A DNA stretch of 64,000 bases from Umbilicaria muhlenbergii. Its lineage: Eukaryota > Ascomycota > Lecanoromycetes > Umbilicariales > Umbilicariaceae. Location: NCBI GenBank assembly GCA_000611775.1, contig KK106981.1, positions 1,545,507 through 1,609,506 on the forward strand, read 5' to 3'. The first letter of the stretch is position 1, and each line of letters opens with the position of its first letter. The position numbers were made by a program, and so were the translations under genes. The notes under the pieces were generated by a model, which did not search any database, was not told the DNA's origin, and saw nothing but the letters and a program-made list of their open reading frames with translations. Of this stretch, positions 1 to 12,536 are shown one piece after another.

Positions 1-483
1 CCATGTTCGAGCCTTCAACCAACTTCCTTGATACCATGGACACGTTGCTAACACACGAGTAACACAGCTGCGGTGATTATCCAGTCTTGATCACCACATC
101 TAGTGACTGCTACTTCTACCCGAAACCCTTCTTGGGAAATCTTTAATCATATCTGGATCAACGAGCAAACTTCAGAGCGGGAAATACAGCGCCTAGGGGG
201 TAATACGTGCAGCTCCCTTCGGTCGCGGGTTAGCAATCCTCGCTTCGCTCGTCAAAGGTACCTTAGCAGGGCGCCAGGGCGGCTTGCTTGGACCTGCTCC
301 CACGCCGTGTCTCGCAAAGTTCAAGGGGCCAAGCTGCGGGAATAGGTTAAATACAACATAGCCAAGCTTTTTTGTCAAGTTCACGCGATATTGGTCCTAT
401 CTATGAATGCGGGCAAAGTCATCGGGAAAAGCCACTGTCTCTGCAAAACACCTGTCGGACCTAACAACGCGTTCTCGACCAAA
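1..483. other. Upstream region of the SNF2 gene, no gene seen
   Basis: GC-balanced sequence with CpG present. Short open frames occur on both strands, but none has fungal codon use, intron signals or a recognisable product. The stretch probably holds the promoter and 5' leader of the SNF2-family gene that begins at 484. An in-frame ATG at 403 would add 27 residues that do not look like protein, so I treat it as leader. Confidence 0.5.
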
Positions 484-3400
484 ATGGAGGCACTAAATAC
501 CGAAGATCCATGGGACTGGGATACTGACCAAGTTGTCCAAGCACTTTGCAATCCTACTTCAACTTGGCTGAGGCTGCTGGAGATCCGGTCGGTGAACGAT
601 CCTGCTTTTCTGGAGCATGCGCTACGGGCAAACGAGATCGAGGGTGACTCTCTTCTCACTTCGGTCGACCAGGTCTCCTTGCGCGATGACTTCGGTTTCA
701 AAGCCCAGGGGCCGCGGGGCAGGTTAATGTTAATGATCACCAAGCTACGTGGCCGGTCACGGAAATACCTCGACTATATACAAGGTGTAGCATCGAATAC
801 CCCACTCCCCCATTACGAGAGCATCTTGGGCCACAGTTCTGTATCGGTCTTCGGCTCCCCATTTGTCGGCTCACCAAACCACTTTGCCGTCAGATATACG
901 TCGGCAAGCAATGGAATTTTGCAATCGCCCATGCTCTCACCACATCGCCAACAGCCGGGAGGGCTCGATACCACAACACCAGACGAAACTCCCGTCCGAG
1001 CCTGGCATCCCAGTACTCAATATCGTGACAACAGGCTTGTTCAAGATTCCCAGCCTCTCGTGCCACCTACCCCATCATCGGGTCCTCAAACAGGGCCATG
1101 GGAAGAGGAACAGCAGCATCCCTCTGATTCTGGCCCTATATCACACGAAGGAATTGTGGATGTCGCAGCTGAACATGTTGACGAACATCCACCATTAATG
1201 ACCGACAACGACAACGGGATGAGTACTCTAGTGGATGGCCCTCTGCCAGCTGCATCACTCAACGTTGCTCGCTGCGGAGAGACCTACGTTGTCGACGGCA
1301 GTGGGCGGAAGAGGCGGAGGTTGGTGCTAGCCGCGGTCGAAACACCAGACGCAGCTTCAACCGATCAAGGAATCTTGTCGGCCACCCACGACCAAATTAC
1401 GCTGCCTGGCAATGGCCTCTCGGAGACTCTTCATGTTACCAATGATCACGAAGGCGATCACCAGCAATTGGATGATAACACAAATGCGGATAGCAATCAA
1501 AGGACTGGCCAAGTTGATGAAGTTGTCGAATCTTTAGCAGACGGAAGTACATCAGTCCCTCAAGCTGTCGTTGTTCAGGAACCAGGGAAACTCGTTATCG
1601 ATGCCCAAGGTCGGAAGAGAATGAGATCGCTACTGGTATTGCAACACGAGTCCATCCATAGTCCACTATCTGGTGGGTCGTTAGAAACGGTGAAACAAGA
1701 AGTCGAAACGGCCTCGCTAGAGTCAGATCTCAGCGAGGATGGATCTAAAATATCCAAGGTGCTGGAGAGTTCTCGAATTCGCTACAGACGTCCCGCAGCC
1801 CAGACATATTTGGGTTCGAAGAACCTGGCTGTGGAGGATGTATTCTATAGCGATACCCCTTTAGGGCAAGAGTTGCGCAATGAGGTTCACTATAGTGCAC
1901 CGCCAGACACGTACCGCCAGACAGAACCTGAGACATACGCGTTTCTATCTGATGATATGCTGGGCGATGGACAGCGAAGATACGTTCACAGTCTTATCAA
2001 ACACTTCCTTTATTCACGAGAAATCAAGCTATTCCGTCGCAAAGGTCAAAACTTCGTTGCAGATATTCCCTACTCTGGAAAAATTGGTAAGAAACATCAC
2101 CCACAATCTTTGACCTTATTTTCGAAATCCTCCGGGAATGTCGTTGCATTACGGGTAGATCGATCGAAATGGATAAAGAATGGTCTTCTTCCAGCCTCGA
2201 AACCTCGCAGTTTTCACGACACCGACACCTCCTTAGATCACTTTGACGTACCAGAAGAGGACCCTCTCGCACTTGACATCGGCTCTAATGAGATCCATGA
2301 CTGGGATTTCCTGAGGAAGTGGAGGTATCAGGAGCACACGGATAAAGTGCTTCCGCTGTACGGAGAATCAGGTTCAGAGGGCGAATACGACTTGGACACT
2401 TGGCAGGAGATCGAAGACGAAGCTGGAACAATTCAAAGACCCTTAGGTCGTTCAAAGAGCCGACATCTAGACTCGGAGGAGGTCCTTGCTGTTATTCATG
2501 CCGCGATGGAGGACATGGTTGCGAGATGGAAGGAAACCAAGCTACCTCGTCTAGAGCCTAGGGCCTGGCGTATTTGGCTCAAGTCAAGGCGAGACAAAAC
2601 TAAGCGCGAGCAGATAAAGAACGCCTTGGAATTACTCGCGGACCGCGATAAACGCTTGATCAAATTGAAGCAGGCAATTATTGAAGAAATGTGGTCATCT
2701 CAACAGCAGGTCAACAAGCAGTGCAAGTGTATGCAAGAATCCATATTCGAGCGGCAAGAGTCACGTTGGAGGATCTCAGTCTTGGAGTCACGGATTGTAC
2801 CGCCAAAGCCAATACTGGGATCTGAAAAGGAATCTAAACCTGCAAAAGTCCCGAGTACGCATGACTCCTTAGGTGATGATGAGGAAGATCTCGTTAGTGC
2901 TGGCAGTGCGTCTGAAAGCTCGGATGATGAAGGGCTCGATGATTTTGTCGTCAGCGACGAAGAGATTGAGGACGCCTATCCTATAAGCAACGACCTCAAC
3001 ATGCCGCAGGCGGTGGATGAACAGCTGCCTGGCCCCGACGGTTACGACGCGATGGAAGAGGATAGCGATGATGATGAGATTATTAGTACCCTTGCACGAA
3101 GAAGACGCCGACATCAGGAGGCCGAAAACATTACAGTTGCCGACAACGCCACTATCTCCACGTCGCCATCACCACGACTTGACAACGATTTATCCGATGT
3201 TCCCCAAGATGTAATGATCATAGCATCAAGTTCAGAAGTGGCAGATGTTTTGTCGTCAGATGAGGTCTCGACTCCCAAATCGCCTGTATCCTGTCTCATG
3301 ACTCCGTTACCGCATGATCCACCTTCTTTACCTACTTCTCCCAGGAGACTTCCGGTTCTGCACAATGAGATCATAGACTTAACTCAGCTATCGGATCCTG

Positions 3401-6400
3401 TTGCACCAGAAACCCCAAAGCTGAAAAATGAATCGCTCTTGGAGATACGGACACCACCATTACTTTCAGAGGACGACGACCCTTTCCGACGGAGCCGGAA
3501 GATCGAACAAAAGGTCAAACTACCTCCAGCAACTCAAAATTTCATTGATCTGGGGTCCGAATCCGCACAATCTACATGCCTAGAAGAGGATGCACCAATC
3601 TCTTCCAAGGATCTTCCCGACTTCCGGCAAGTGCAGAAAATCGCAAAACTCCCCGCGAACTTCCTTATTGAGCGTCAAGACCGAAAGCGGCTTTTGATAT
3701 GGATAATTGCTAGAACCCCGACTTCAGAGCGCGAATCGGTCCTAGCACGTACTATACTTGTTGCAATAGACGTGAACCAATCAGGGGTTGTCTCGGCGCT
3801 GAAGGCTCTCATGGCACATAGTCTACGCATACGCGGAGAAGACGCGCTGAGCTCAGAAGTGTTGATGCGGACAGCCACATGGTATGTAATTTGGTCGCAG
3901 TGCGTCAGCCCAAATCCAAAACATGGCATTCCGAGGAAGCACGTCGAGCGAACGATGCAAAATATGGAAGGCTTTGAGCAGTTCTATGAGTTCCTCATCG
4001 AATGTCTAAAGCATTACGAAGTTCCCTCCGGTAGTACCACCCCCGAGAGAGATAGTTCTGTGAAGGGAAACTCAAAGGGGCTGGATACGTGAGTTTTACG
4101 TCTAATTTTCGGGTTCTGTTCACTGATTTGTACCAGCCAAAGACAGAAGAGAGTGTTGAATGACATTTTCGAAGGCGAGCATGTTCTAACTCCTCACAAA
4201 AAGCGAAAGTACCAGGTTCAGGAAAGCCAAGAAGCTCGTGACATCCGCCAAAATGCTCAGCAGCGTGTGCGTGACAGAGACGCTAGGCAGCGGGAATTGA
4301 AGCGTCAATTGGAAAAGAAGGGTCTCAATGAAGCGGACCCCTCATCTATGATCATCAACACCGGCAAGCTCGATCATCAGAACTTTGTATTTCTCAACCC
4401 GAAGATCGGGGGCAGGATCCAGCCACATCAGAGGGAGGGAGTACAATTCATGTGGCGTGAACTAGTCACGGATGATCAGTCGTTGCAGGGCTGTCTTCTG
4501 GCTCACACGATGGGACTCGGCAAGACTATGCAAGTGTAAGTGCATACGACGTACTTGGAATACGTATGTGACTAATTTTCTTAGTATATCTTTCCTGGTC
4601 ACTGTTGCAGAAGCGGCGAAATCGCCGGACGAGAATATCCGAAATCAAGTCCCACCTGGCCTTCGGGAGTCTCGGACTCTCATACTTTGTCCACCGTCTT
4701 TGATCGATAACTGGTGGGAAGAGTTTCTAATGTGGACGCCTGACCCCATGACAGAGAACATTGGCGAGCTTCGAAAGGTCACTTCTAGTCTCAAGCTTGC
4801 GGAGCGTGTTTTCGAAATCTTCGAGTGGGCCAAGGAAGGTGGCGTGCTCTTGATCGGCTACTCGACCTTCAGAGACTTGATTGCGAACAAAGCTAGGGCT
4901 GGAAAAAAGGACAAAACAATATTGCAACTCGATGATGATGAAGACGAACACCAGAAAGCTACACCTCTCAGAGAGCACGAGCACCGCGAGGTCCTTCGGG
5001 CACTTCTTGAACTTCCAAACATTATTGTGGCAGACGAGGCTCATGCGATCAAAAATCACGCCTCTATTCTCACGTCCACCATGAACCGATTCAGGTCGAA
5101 GAGTCGCATTGCACTGACAGGATCTCCGCTCGCTAATAAGCTCGAAGAGTATTACTCAATCATTGAATGGATTGCTCCTGGTTACCTGGGCGATCGTGTA
5201 GAGTTCCGGGCAAAGTACATTGAACCAATTGAGGAAGGACTATGGGCCGACAGTGGTGCTTATGAGAAACGAAAGAGTCTCAAGATGCTTCACGCCTTGA
5301 AAAGAGATCTTGAGCCAAAGATCCATAGAGCTGATGTTTCCATACTAAAAGAAAGATTAAGGGGCAAGACAGAGTTCGTTATTACTGTTCCGCTTACGAA
5401 GCTGCAGGAGGACGCCTACAAAATCTATGTGGATTTCATGCTTGGGGAGAGTAACCTTAGCGAGCCCGCCAACGCGACACTGTGGGCATGGTTATCGATT
5501 CTACGTCTGCTATGTAACCATCCGAAGTGTTTCCAAGACAAGCTGGTTGAAAACAGAGCTGCTGCGCAGCTAGACAAACCAGGCTTGAAGACCAAGAAGA
5601 AACGGCAACACGGACTAGGGGATAGCGGCATCGCTTCAGACGAAGAATCCGTGCTCTTAGACGAACCGGTCGAAAAACTTGGGATACCTAAAACGATGAT
5701 TGACAGAGAACTTGCACTGCTGGCCACAGTTCAAGGAACCCTCAGCTCAAGTGTACTCTCGAACAAGATACAAGTTCTAGAGCGGATCATGAATTACGCT
5801 GAAGAGGCTGGTGACAAGACGCTCATCTTCTCCCACAGCATTGTGACGCTGAACTACATCGAAAAGCTTCTCAGAGAGTCCGGCAGAAAATATTCGCGCC
5901 TGGATGGTCAGACCAAGATATCAACGAGGCAGCAATTGACCAAGGATTTCAACACTGGTAAGCTCCAAATCTGCCTGATTTCTACAAGAGCTGGTGGGCA
6001 GGGGTTGAATCTGTACGGGGCAAATCGAGTGGTAATCGTCGACGATCACTTCAATCCAATGCATGAAGAGCAAGCCATTGGTAGGGCTTACCGCATAGGC
6101 CAGCAGAAGCACGTCTACGTATACCGATTGACGGTGGGTGGCACTTTCGAAGTAGCGTTACAAAATCAGTCCCTCTTCAAGCAGCAGCTAGCCAAGAGAG
6201 TGGTCGACAAGAAGAATCCCATGCGACATGCGCTCAAAGGAGTCCGCCAATATCTCTTCTACCCGAAAGACGTTGAGCAGAAAGACATCTCCGGATTCTT
6301 TGCGAAAGACCCCTATGTGCTGGATCGCATTCTGGCCAATCAAGAAGGGTGAGTTTCAAAGGAAGAGCATTTGACCATAGCTAGCTGACACCTGCAGTAA

Positions 6401-7658
6401 TCCCATCGTTCGTTCGATCGACCTCTCCGAAACATTCCATCAGGAAGACAACGAAGAGCTCACGGTCGAAGAGAGGAAAGAAGCTGATCAAGAGTGGAGA
6501 GACCAGCAGCTGAGAAGATCAGATCCTCAGGCCTACCATGCAATGGTCGCAACGCGAGGCAAGGCATTCACAGACATGGCTGCATTATCCACACCTTTTT
6601 CTGCCCTTCAAAAGTTCAATCCAATGGCTGTAGGTTTGACCAGAACGATCACAGGGGGGATTGAAGATGCACGCATGTCTCTTCTTGCTGGCATGACAAC
6701 AAGGCTCGTGGGTCCGCAGCACCAAGTGCCCAACACCGCAAGAGCAGCTGGTGCTCAAAACCCATCCGACATTGATGTTAACAGCCCCACCTTACTGCCA
6801 ATAATTGGCTCCAATACAAGAACTCGACGGTCATCTGCCTCTGCATCACCTGAGAGACCGGACAAGACCTTGGCTGCAGGCGCTGACGAGATGCATGACT
6901 CAGTCCCTGTTAGCAACGATGCGCTCAACATAGCGAACAGTGCTACTGAGACTTCCTCAAAGCTTGTCCCACACGCCAGCAGCAAGGTACTGAGGGTCGC
7001 CAATAACGCTGGGGGTTCGATGAGATTGCAAGATAATGGGGAGGGGACCCAAAACGTGTCAGTGGAAGGCCCACATGCACATAGCAACGGCGTGACGCCT
7101 ACGACTCTCCCAAACGATCTTGCAAAGAACTTTGTGATTCTTGGGGAGCGGTCGAACGGTGTCAGTCCTATTCTCCGAAAATGTACAGGGGCTGGATTTC
7201 TGGCCATAATCTCTCGTAAAATGCCATCGCTTGCGGTACAGAATCTCTACGAAGCTGCCACCCCGGAGATTGGGCAGGATGTCGGCTACGCAGTGGCCCA
7301 AGACCTGGAGCGGCTGCTCAACAACAGGGCGTCTAGCAACGCCGACTACCGAAGGCAGATCAGCCAGCAAAACCAATCACTCAACGAGAAGGATATCGGG
7401 CTGGCCGAATTGCTGCGCATAGTAGAGACTAGGGTGTCACGAGGAGGCCACATGGGTAAGCAGACCAAGGATGCCAATGAAGGTACAGAGGGAGTCATTG
7501 ACAGCGGACCTCCCGCTTCACTGCCCTCAGCCATGCAACCCAATGTAGGCACACCGCCATCTCCCCTGACCCAGACATCGTCAGATCCTTCCGGGACACC
7601 TGCACTCGCGACCCTTCGGAGATGGCTTTCGGCGCGGAAGAAACAGACTGACAATTGA
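484..7658 (+). CDS. SNF2-family chromatin-remodelling ATPase, ATRX/ARIP4-like, SAM-like N-terminus
   Basis: Large nuclear DNA translocase, about 2,342 residues from four exons: 484-4088, 4137-4535, 4585-6348 and 6398-7658. Introns of 48-49 bp have GTGAGT or GTAAGT donors. A SAM-like domain (WDWDTDQVVQALC) lies near residues 8-75, followed by a long acidic, low-complexity region. The ATPase core starts near residue 1,300: motif I LAHTMGLGKTMQV (~1326), motif Ia LILCPPSLIDNWW, motif II DEAH (~1484), motif III ALTGSPLANKLEEYY, motif IV KTLIFSH, and motifs V/VI STRAGGQGLNLYGAN and QAIGRAYRIGQ (~1830). The AHxMGLGKT form of motif I points to the ATRX/ARIP4 branch of Rad54-like proteins. The start at 484 is chosen because AAAATGG is a good context and the SAM-like region follows at once; 403 is the alternative. 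The stop at 7656-7658 may lie in an intron (see 7671-7901). Family assignment is firm; the exact orthologue is not. Confidence 0.9.
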
Positions 7659-7670
7659 TGCTAGCCTCAG

Positions 7671-7901
7671 CAGCAGGGCCCCGGTAGCGGCATCAGCTTC
7701 GTGACCGAAGCAGAGGTCATCCAAAGCATCACCACGGCCGGCGTCCTCGTGCGCGACCTCACGCACAAGTTCCGCCGACGGATCGAGGATCCCAATCTGT
7801 TCCTGCGATGGTTAACGAAGAACGGAAAATACGACGAGAAAACGAAGCTGTTCTTTCCTCGCCGAGAATTCCCACCTTCTCTTCCGCCTTCTGTTCCTTG
7901 A
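7671..7901 (+). CDS. Probable 3'-terminal exon of the SNF2 gene
   Basis: A 77-codon open stretch with strongly coding-like, GC-ending codons directly follows the apparent stop of the SNF2 gene. It contains VTEAEVIQSITTAGVLVRD and DPNLFLRWLTKNGKYDEKTK. A good branch point (CTGAC, about 7648) and acceptor (CTCAG, ending 7670) lie just before it. A GTAGGC donor at 7545 is in the right phase (phase 0), which would give a 126-bp intron covering the stop at 7656. Alternatively this is a small separate gene whose own start is hidden. I do not recognise a domain. Confidence 0.5.
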   Translation, partial: QQGPGSGISFVTEAEVIQSITTAGVLVRDLTHKFRRRIEDPNLFLRWLTKNGKYDEKTKLFFPRREFPPSLPPSVP

Positions 7902-8502
7902 ATTTCTTCGATTCGCTCCAGGCGCTCTGCTTTCACATGATATGCTTTAGCGTGATACCCTGAGGAAGCACCTCTTGCTTGTGGTTGTGGATTTTGGGCT
8001 TTGTCGTGTAGAACGAGTGATGGATTTGCGGTCTATATCTGAAGTCAATTACATTGTTGTAATTCCATTGTTGTAATTATATTGTTGCAGCCACCATTGA
8101 ACAAAGGTCCTCCAATAGTTCGATCTGGGGAAGGTTGACTACGATGCACTATCCACTGACACCACCCTTCCGAGTACTCTATGTCCAGCCCGGTTGGGGC
8201 AGCATCCGAGGCAGCTCACTTGCGGAACAGGGCCACATTAGTAATCGGTGTATTACGCACGCAATGATTGGCCGGCACGCCCAAGGCCGCTCACACCATG
8301 CCCTGATCGGGGCTAGCGTCATCTGATGTCCGAGAGCGCATCATCTCATCGTGCCACGAAGGAGTAAAAGAGTAAAACCCACCGGACATCTCCAATCTAC
8401 ATTACCTGCTCCCTCCCCACAACATACTAGACCACTCTTCAACCCCCCCCCCAACACCATACAACTCCTCAGCACTGCTTGGACTTGTGTCAAACCAACG
8501 CT
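7902..8502 (+). promoter_or_regulatory. Intergenic region and ALAS promoter/leader
   Basis: Non-coding stretch between the SNF2 gene and ALAS. It holds short TTGTTGTAATT repeats at about 8050-8090, an inverted CCAAT box (ATTGG) at 8267-8271, and a pyrimidine-rich stretch with a ten-C run (8443-8452), typical of fungal core promoters and leaders. Promoter assignment is inference from position and motifs. Confidence 0.45.
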
Positions 8503-10400
8503 ATGGAGGCTCTTCTCCGTCAATCCCGGTCCATGTGCCCGTTCTTGAGCAAAACATCGCCGGCCACTCTGCGCTCTTTGTCCACCACCACCCGCCGCGT
8601 TTCTCCCGGCGGAGGCACCATGTCCAACTTGCAGGTTCTCGCTCGTCGTTGCCCCATCATGGGCAAAGCAATGGCCGTCCAAGGCGCAAAGAGTGGAAAT
8701 CCGAGCCTAGGTGGCGTCTTCCGAGGGGCCAGGGCCTACGGAGGGAAAGCGAAATTGCACACCACCAGGGCCCAGAAAGCTACCGTCGATCCTGGAGTTC
8801 TCGGTCATCGTGAACATGGTTGGTCCGCTCCGATTGAATTGGTTTCGTCTCTGACTGACGTGGGTTTGCAGCGCCACCACCGCCAGGGCTGAAGCCAAAC
8901 TCTGCGACGGCACAGCAATCCTCTACCCCGGGGCCAAAACCCTCTGCTCCGGTGGCAGCCAAGTTTGATTACGAGGGATTCTACAATGCCGAGCTCGACA
9001 AGAAGCACAAGGACAAATCTTATCGTTACTTCAACAACATCAACCGACTTGCTCAGGAGTTCCCACGTGCACACATGTCCACCCGGGATGAACGAGTCAC
9101 TGTCTGGTGCTCCAACGACTACCTTGGCATGGGTCGGAACCCACATGTGCTGAAGACGATGCATGAGACCCTCGATACGTATGGAGCTGGTGCTGGTGGT
9201 ACGAGGAACATCTCCGGCCATAATCAACATGCCGTAGGCCTTGAGGGGACAATTGCGAAATTGCATGCCAAGGAAGCGGCATTAGTCTTTTCCTCGTGTT
9301 ACGTTGCCAATGATGCTACTCTTGCTACTCTTGGTAGCAAGCTACCTGACTGCGTGATTCTTTCTGATAGCATGAATCACGCCTCCATGATCCAAGGCAT
9401 TCGTCACTCGGGTGCGAAGAAAATGGTCTTCAAGCACAACGACGTTGCAGATCTCGAAGCCAAACTGGCTTCACTGCCGACTGATGTTCCGAAGATCATT
9501 GCTTTTGAGAGCGTCTACAGTATGTGCGGGTCCATCGGTCCGATTGAAGAAATATGCGATTTGGCGGACAAATACGGTGCCCTCACCTTTCTCGATGAAG
9601 TCCATGCCGTCGGCATGTATGGACCACACGGCGCGGGTGTCGCAGAACATCTCGACTACGAAGCGCACGCAGCAGGCAAGCCTCAGGGCACCGTCATGGA
9701 TCGCATCGACATCATCACAGGCACGCTTGGAAAGGCCTACGGGTGCGTAGGAGGCTATATAGCGGGTTCAGCGAAAATGGTCGACGCCATCCGCTCCCTC
9801 GCCCCCGGTTTCATCTTCACGACCTCCCTCCCCCCCGCGACCATGGCCGGCGCCCAAACCGCCATCGCCTACCAAATGGCTTACCAAGGCGACCGCCAAC
9901 TGCAGCAACTCCACACCCGCGCCGTCAAAGACGTCCTCGCCGAAAAGGACATCCCCGTCATCCCGAACCCGTCCCACATCATCCCGGTGCTGGTCGGCAA
10001 CGCCGAACTCGCGAAGAGAGCGAGCGATATGCTGTTGGAGTATTGGGGCATCTACGTCCAATCGATCAATTACCCGACCGTGCCGGTGGGGCAGGAGAGG
10101 CTGAGGATCACGCCCACCCCCGGGCATGTCCGGGCGTTCAGGGAAGAGCTGGTGCGGGCGCTCGATGCGGTGTGGAATGAGCTCGGCATCAAGCGCACGA
10201 GCGACTGGGCGCGCGAGGGGGGGTTTATTGGCGTGGGCGTGGAGGGGAAGGAGGTGGAGAGCCCGCTTTGGACGGACGAGCAGTTGGGTTTGGGGGAGGT
10301 GCAGAGGGAGATGGAGGCTGGGGGCGCGGTGGGGGCGATGGAGGCGGTTTTGGAGAGGGAGGGTAAGGAGACGGCGAAGGCGGTTGAGGCGGCGGCGTAG
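8503..10400 (+). CDS. hemA: 5-aminolevulinate synthase, mitochondrial
   Basis: PLP-dependent condensation of glycine and succinyl-CoA to 5-aminolevulinate, the first step of heme synthesis in the mitochondrial matrix. The gene has two exons; exon 2 starts at 8872 after a CTGAC branch point and TTTGCAG. Two phase-equivalent donors (8810 GTGAAC or 8819 GTTGGT) give 611 or 614 residues. The N-terminus is an Arg/Ser-rich targeting peptide with two CP heme-regulatory motifs (SMCPF, RRCPI). The catalytic region runs from [11 protein letters not shown] and includes the [12 protein letters not shown] glycine loop, [10 protein letters not shown]-like [22 protein letters not shown], and the PLP lysine in TGTLGKAYG near residue 390. 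It matches the Aspergillus enzyme almost throughout. The C-terminal tail is Glu/Ala-rich. The CP motifs suggest heme feedback on import, known in the family. Confidence 0.97.
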
Positions 10401-10829
10401 TGGGGTGGGTTAGATGCGGGGAGGGGTTGGGGTCTATGTGTTGGTTATCTCTGAAGAGATGAGTGGCATGTGGGTTGAGGGCCTAGGAAAATTAACTAGT
10501 CGTAATGACCACGGTCCTTTTGTCTGGACTTGTTGTGAGCTTGAGAGCGGATGCTTTTGATGTGCAGTTGTTGAGGAGGTTCTGGTGTCGTCCCCTACGC
10601 TATCCAGGGCATAAACGGACTTGAACACAGATTGCCGGGCCCATACCCGCCGTCACTCATGCTGTCATTTTTTCTTATCACGCTCGAGAAGTCTTTTTAC
10701 ATGTTTTGCGCACACAATCTCAGAAGACTATATACCCCCAGAGCCCCAAGCAAAAGCTCCCTTCCCGTATCCACTCCCATTCTTCATCCAGCCACAACTA
10801 GAGAGGAAGCTACATCGTGCCCACTAACC
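10401..10829. other. Intergenic region between convergent ALAS and RPA49
   Basis: The 3' sides of two convergent genes meet here. Short frames are present on both strands but none is convincing. I see no RNA gene or repeat. Confidence 0.5.
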
Positions 10830-12536
10830 CTACCGCCGCCGACTAGCCGGCACCCTGACCTTGGGGAAATCCAGCGGCAGCCTCAACCTCGCCACCTTGC
10901 GAGCCCGGCCTTCCGCTTTGGGAAGCTTGAGTTTCGCCATCTCAGCATCCGTCATAGCCGTGACGGCGCAGCCGAGTTCGCGGAAGTATTGGGTGATCCT
11001 GCGATAAGTCCCCGAGTCAGATGCACGTACGCGGTTTTGATGTTGCGGAATGGATCTGGGGAAAAGGAGTTGGGGACAATGGAGCGCGGGCTGACTGACT
11101 CCTTATTCTCCAGCCGGAGGTCCTCTCTCAGCTGATAAGTATCGACCTCGAAATTGTCGATCGTGAGGGCCAGCGCGCAAATGTGCGTCATAAGATTATC
11201 CACCGCCCATTTGTTCAGCACACTGCCCCCCNNNNNNNNNNNNNNNNNNNNNNNNNNNNNNNNNNNNNNNNNNNNNNNNNNNNNNNNNNNNNNNNNNNNN
11301 NNNNNNNNNNNNNNNNNNNNNNNNNNNNNNNNNNNNNNNNNNNNNNNNNNNNNNNNNNNNNNNNNNNNNNNNNNNNNNNNNNNNNNNNNNNNNNNNNNNN
11401 NNNNNNNNNNNNNNNNNNNNNNNNNNNNNNNNNNNNNNNNNNNNNNNNNNNNNNNNNNNNNNNNNNNNNNNNNNNNNNNNNNNNNNNNNNNNNNNNNNNN
11501 NNNNNNNNNNNNNNNNNNNNNNNNNNNNNNNCCCCGCAGCACGCGCAGCGCGTCCGCGCCGACCAGGTCCGCCAGTGGGTAGACGTCGGCGGGGACGGTG
11601 GCGGCGAGGTTAGGTGGCGGGCGCGGTTTGGAGGCGTCGATGGCGAGTTGGAGGTCGGCTTTTGTGGCCATGGTGGCGGTGGTGGGGGCCATGGTGGCGA
11701 AGACGGCGGCGGCGATGGGGTCGAGGGGGCGGGTGGGGGCGCCGGGGGTGGAGGTAGAGGTGGAGGTGGAGGGGCCGGGGGAGGAGGGGGTGGTGGTGAT
11801 GGCGTTGTCGGTGAGGGCGCGGATGGCTTTTTGGGATTTTTTGGTGCCGAAGGCGAGGCCGAGGGTGGTGCGGGCGGAGAGGCGCTGGGTGGGGTTAGTA
11901 GATGGTGGGGCTTTGGCTGTAAAGGGGTGAGATTGGGGGGCCGTACGGTTGGTGGGGCTTCTTCTTTCTCTGCTTCTTGGCTGCCGGCGATGGAAGCGGG
12001 AGGGGCTGTTGGTCGTAGCGTGCTTCTGAGGACCAGGTTGCGGGCTTCGAGCACTTGCAAGTCGCCAGTCTGGGGGTCGTAGACGCCAACGTAGTGTTTG
12101 AGGAGACTCTCTGCCCCGCCGGATTCTTCCTCACGAGCAGTGTAGTCGAGTTTTGGGTGGTGGGCAGAGTGTAGCAGAAGCTCCGAGGTGGATATGGCGG
12201 TTCTGCCGGTTGAAGAATGACGGGCGCTGGGGGTCAGGCGGGCTCTTTGGAAGGGTTTGAGGGAGGGGATCGAGGGTAGAGAAATGCCGGGTGATGATGC
12301 TGCGAGTGGTCAGATACTGTTTCATGAGTGCTCTGGGCCGGAGAGGCAAGTAATTTGGGTAGTGAGCTCAAGCAGTGCTGGGGGGACTGACCTATTACCG
12401 GAGCCCAGTCACCGGTCTCTTGGAGGATGGATACCTTGACCACCTGTGCCGGGGCGTCGACGACGACTTTCTTGCTCGGGCGGTCGCCATTCTCAGCAGC
12501 CCGCTTCCGCTTCTTCTCGCTCTTGTCTTGAGACAT
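10830..12536 (-). CDS. RPA49: DNA-directed RNA polymerase I subunit A49
   Basis: A49 subunit of RNA polymerase I, which with A34.5 stimulates rRNA transcription in the nucleolus. Four minus-strand exons: 12536-12392, 12299-11947, 11884-11100 and 10998-10830, joined by introns with GTCAGT, GTACGG and GTCAGT donors; all phases agree. The total is about 483 residues counting the N run as 100. The N-terminus MSQDKSEKKRKRA is lysine-rich; the dimerisation part has WAPVIASSPGISLPS and HHPKLDYTAREEES, followed by YVGVYDPQTGDLQVLEAR. The middle has LGLAFGTKKSQKAIRALTDN. The C-terminal tandem winged-helix part keeps WAVDNLMTHICALAL, LREDLRLENKE and ITQYFRELGC, ending in LPLDFPKVRV. An in-frame upstream ATG at 12599 is less likely. 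The 300-base gap hides about 100 residues of the linker and first winged helix. Confidence 0.93.
11232..11531. other. Assembly gap (300 N)
   Basis: A run of exactly 300 undetermined bases inside exon 3 of RPA49, flanked by C-rich sequence on both sides. The coding frame is the same before and after, but the round length suggests a placeholder, so the true number of missing residues is unknown. Confidence 0.99.

Noticed and set aside
10632-11135. Plus-strand frame of 167 codons opposite RPA49
   Set aside because: It is a shadow of the RPA49 C-terminal exons and intron.
11215-12060. Very proline-rich minus-strand frame
   Set aside because: This is the wrong frame across intron 2 of RPA49; the spliced reading gives a continuous A49 match.
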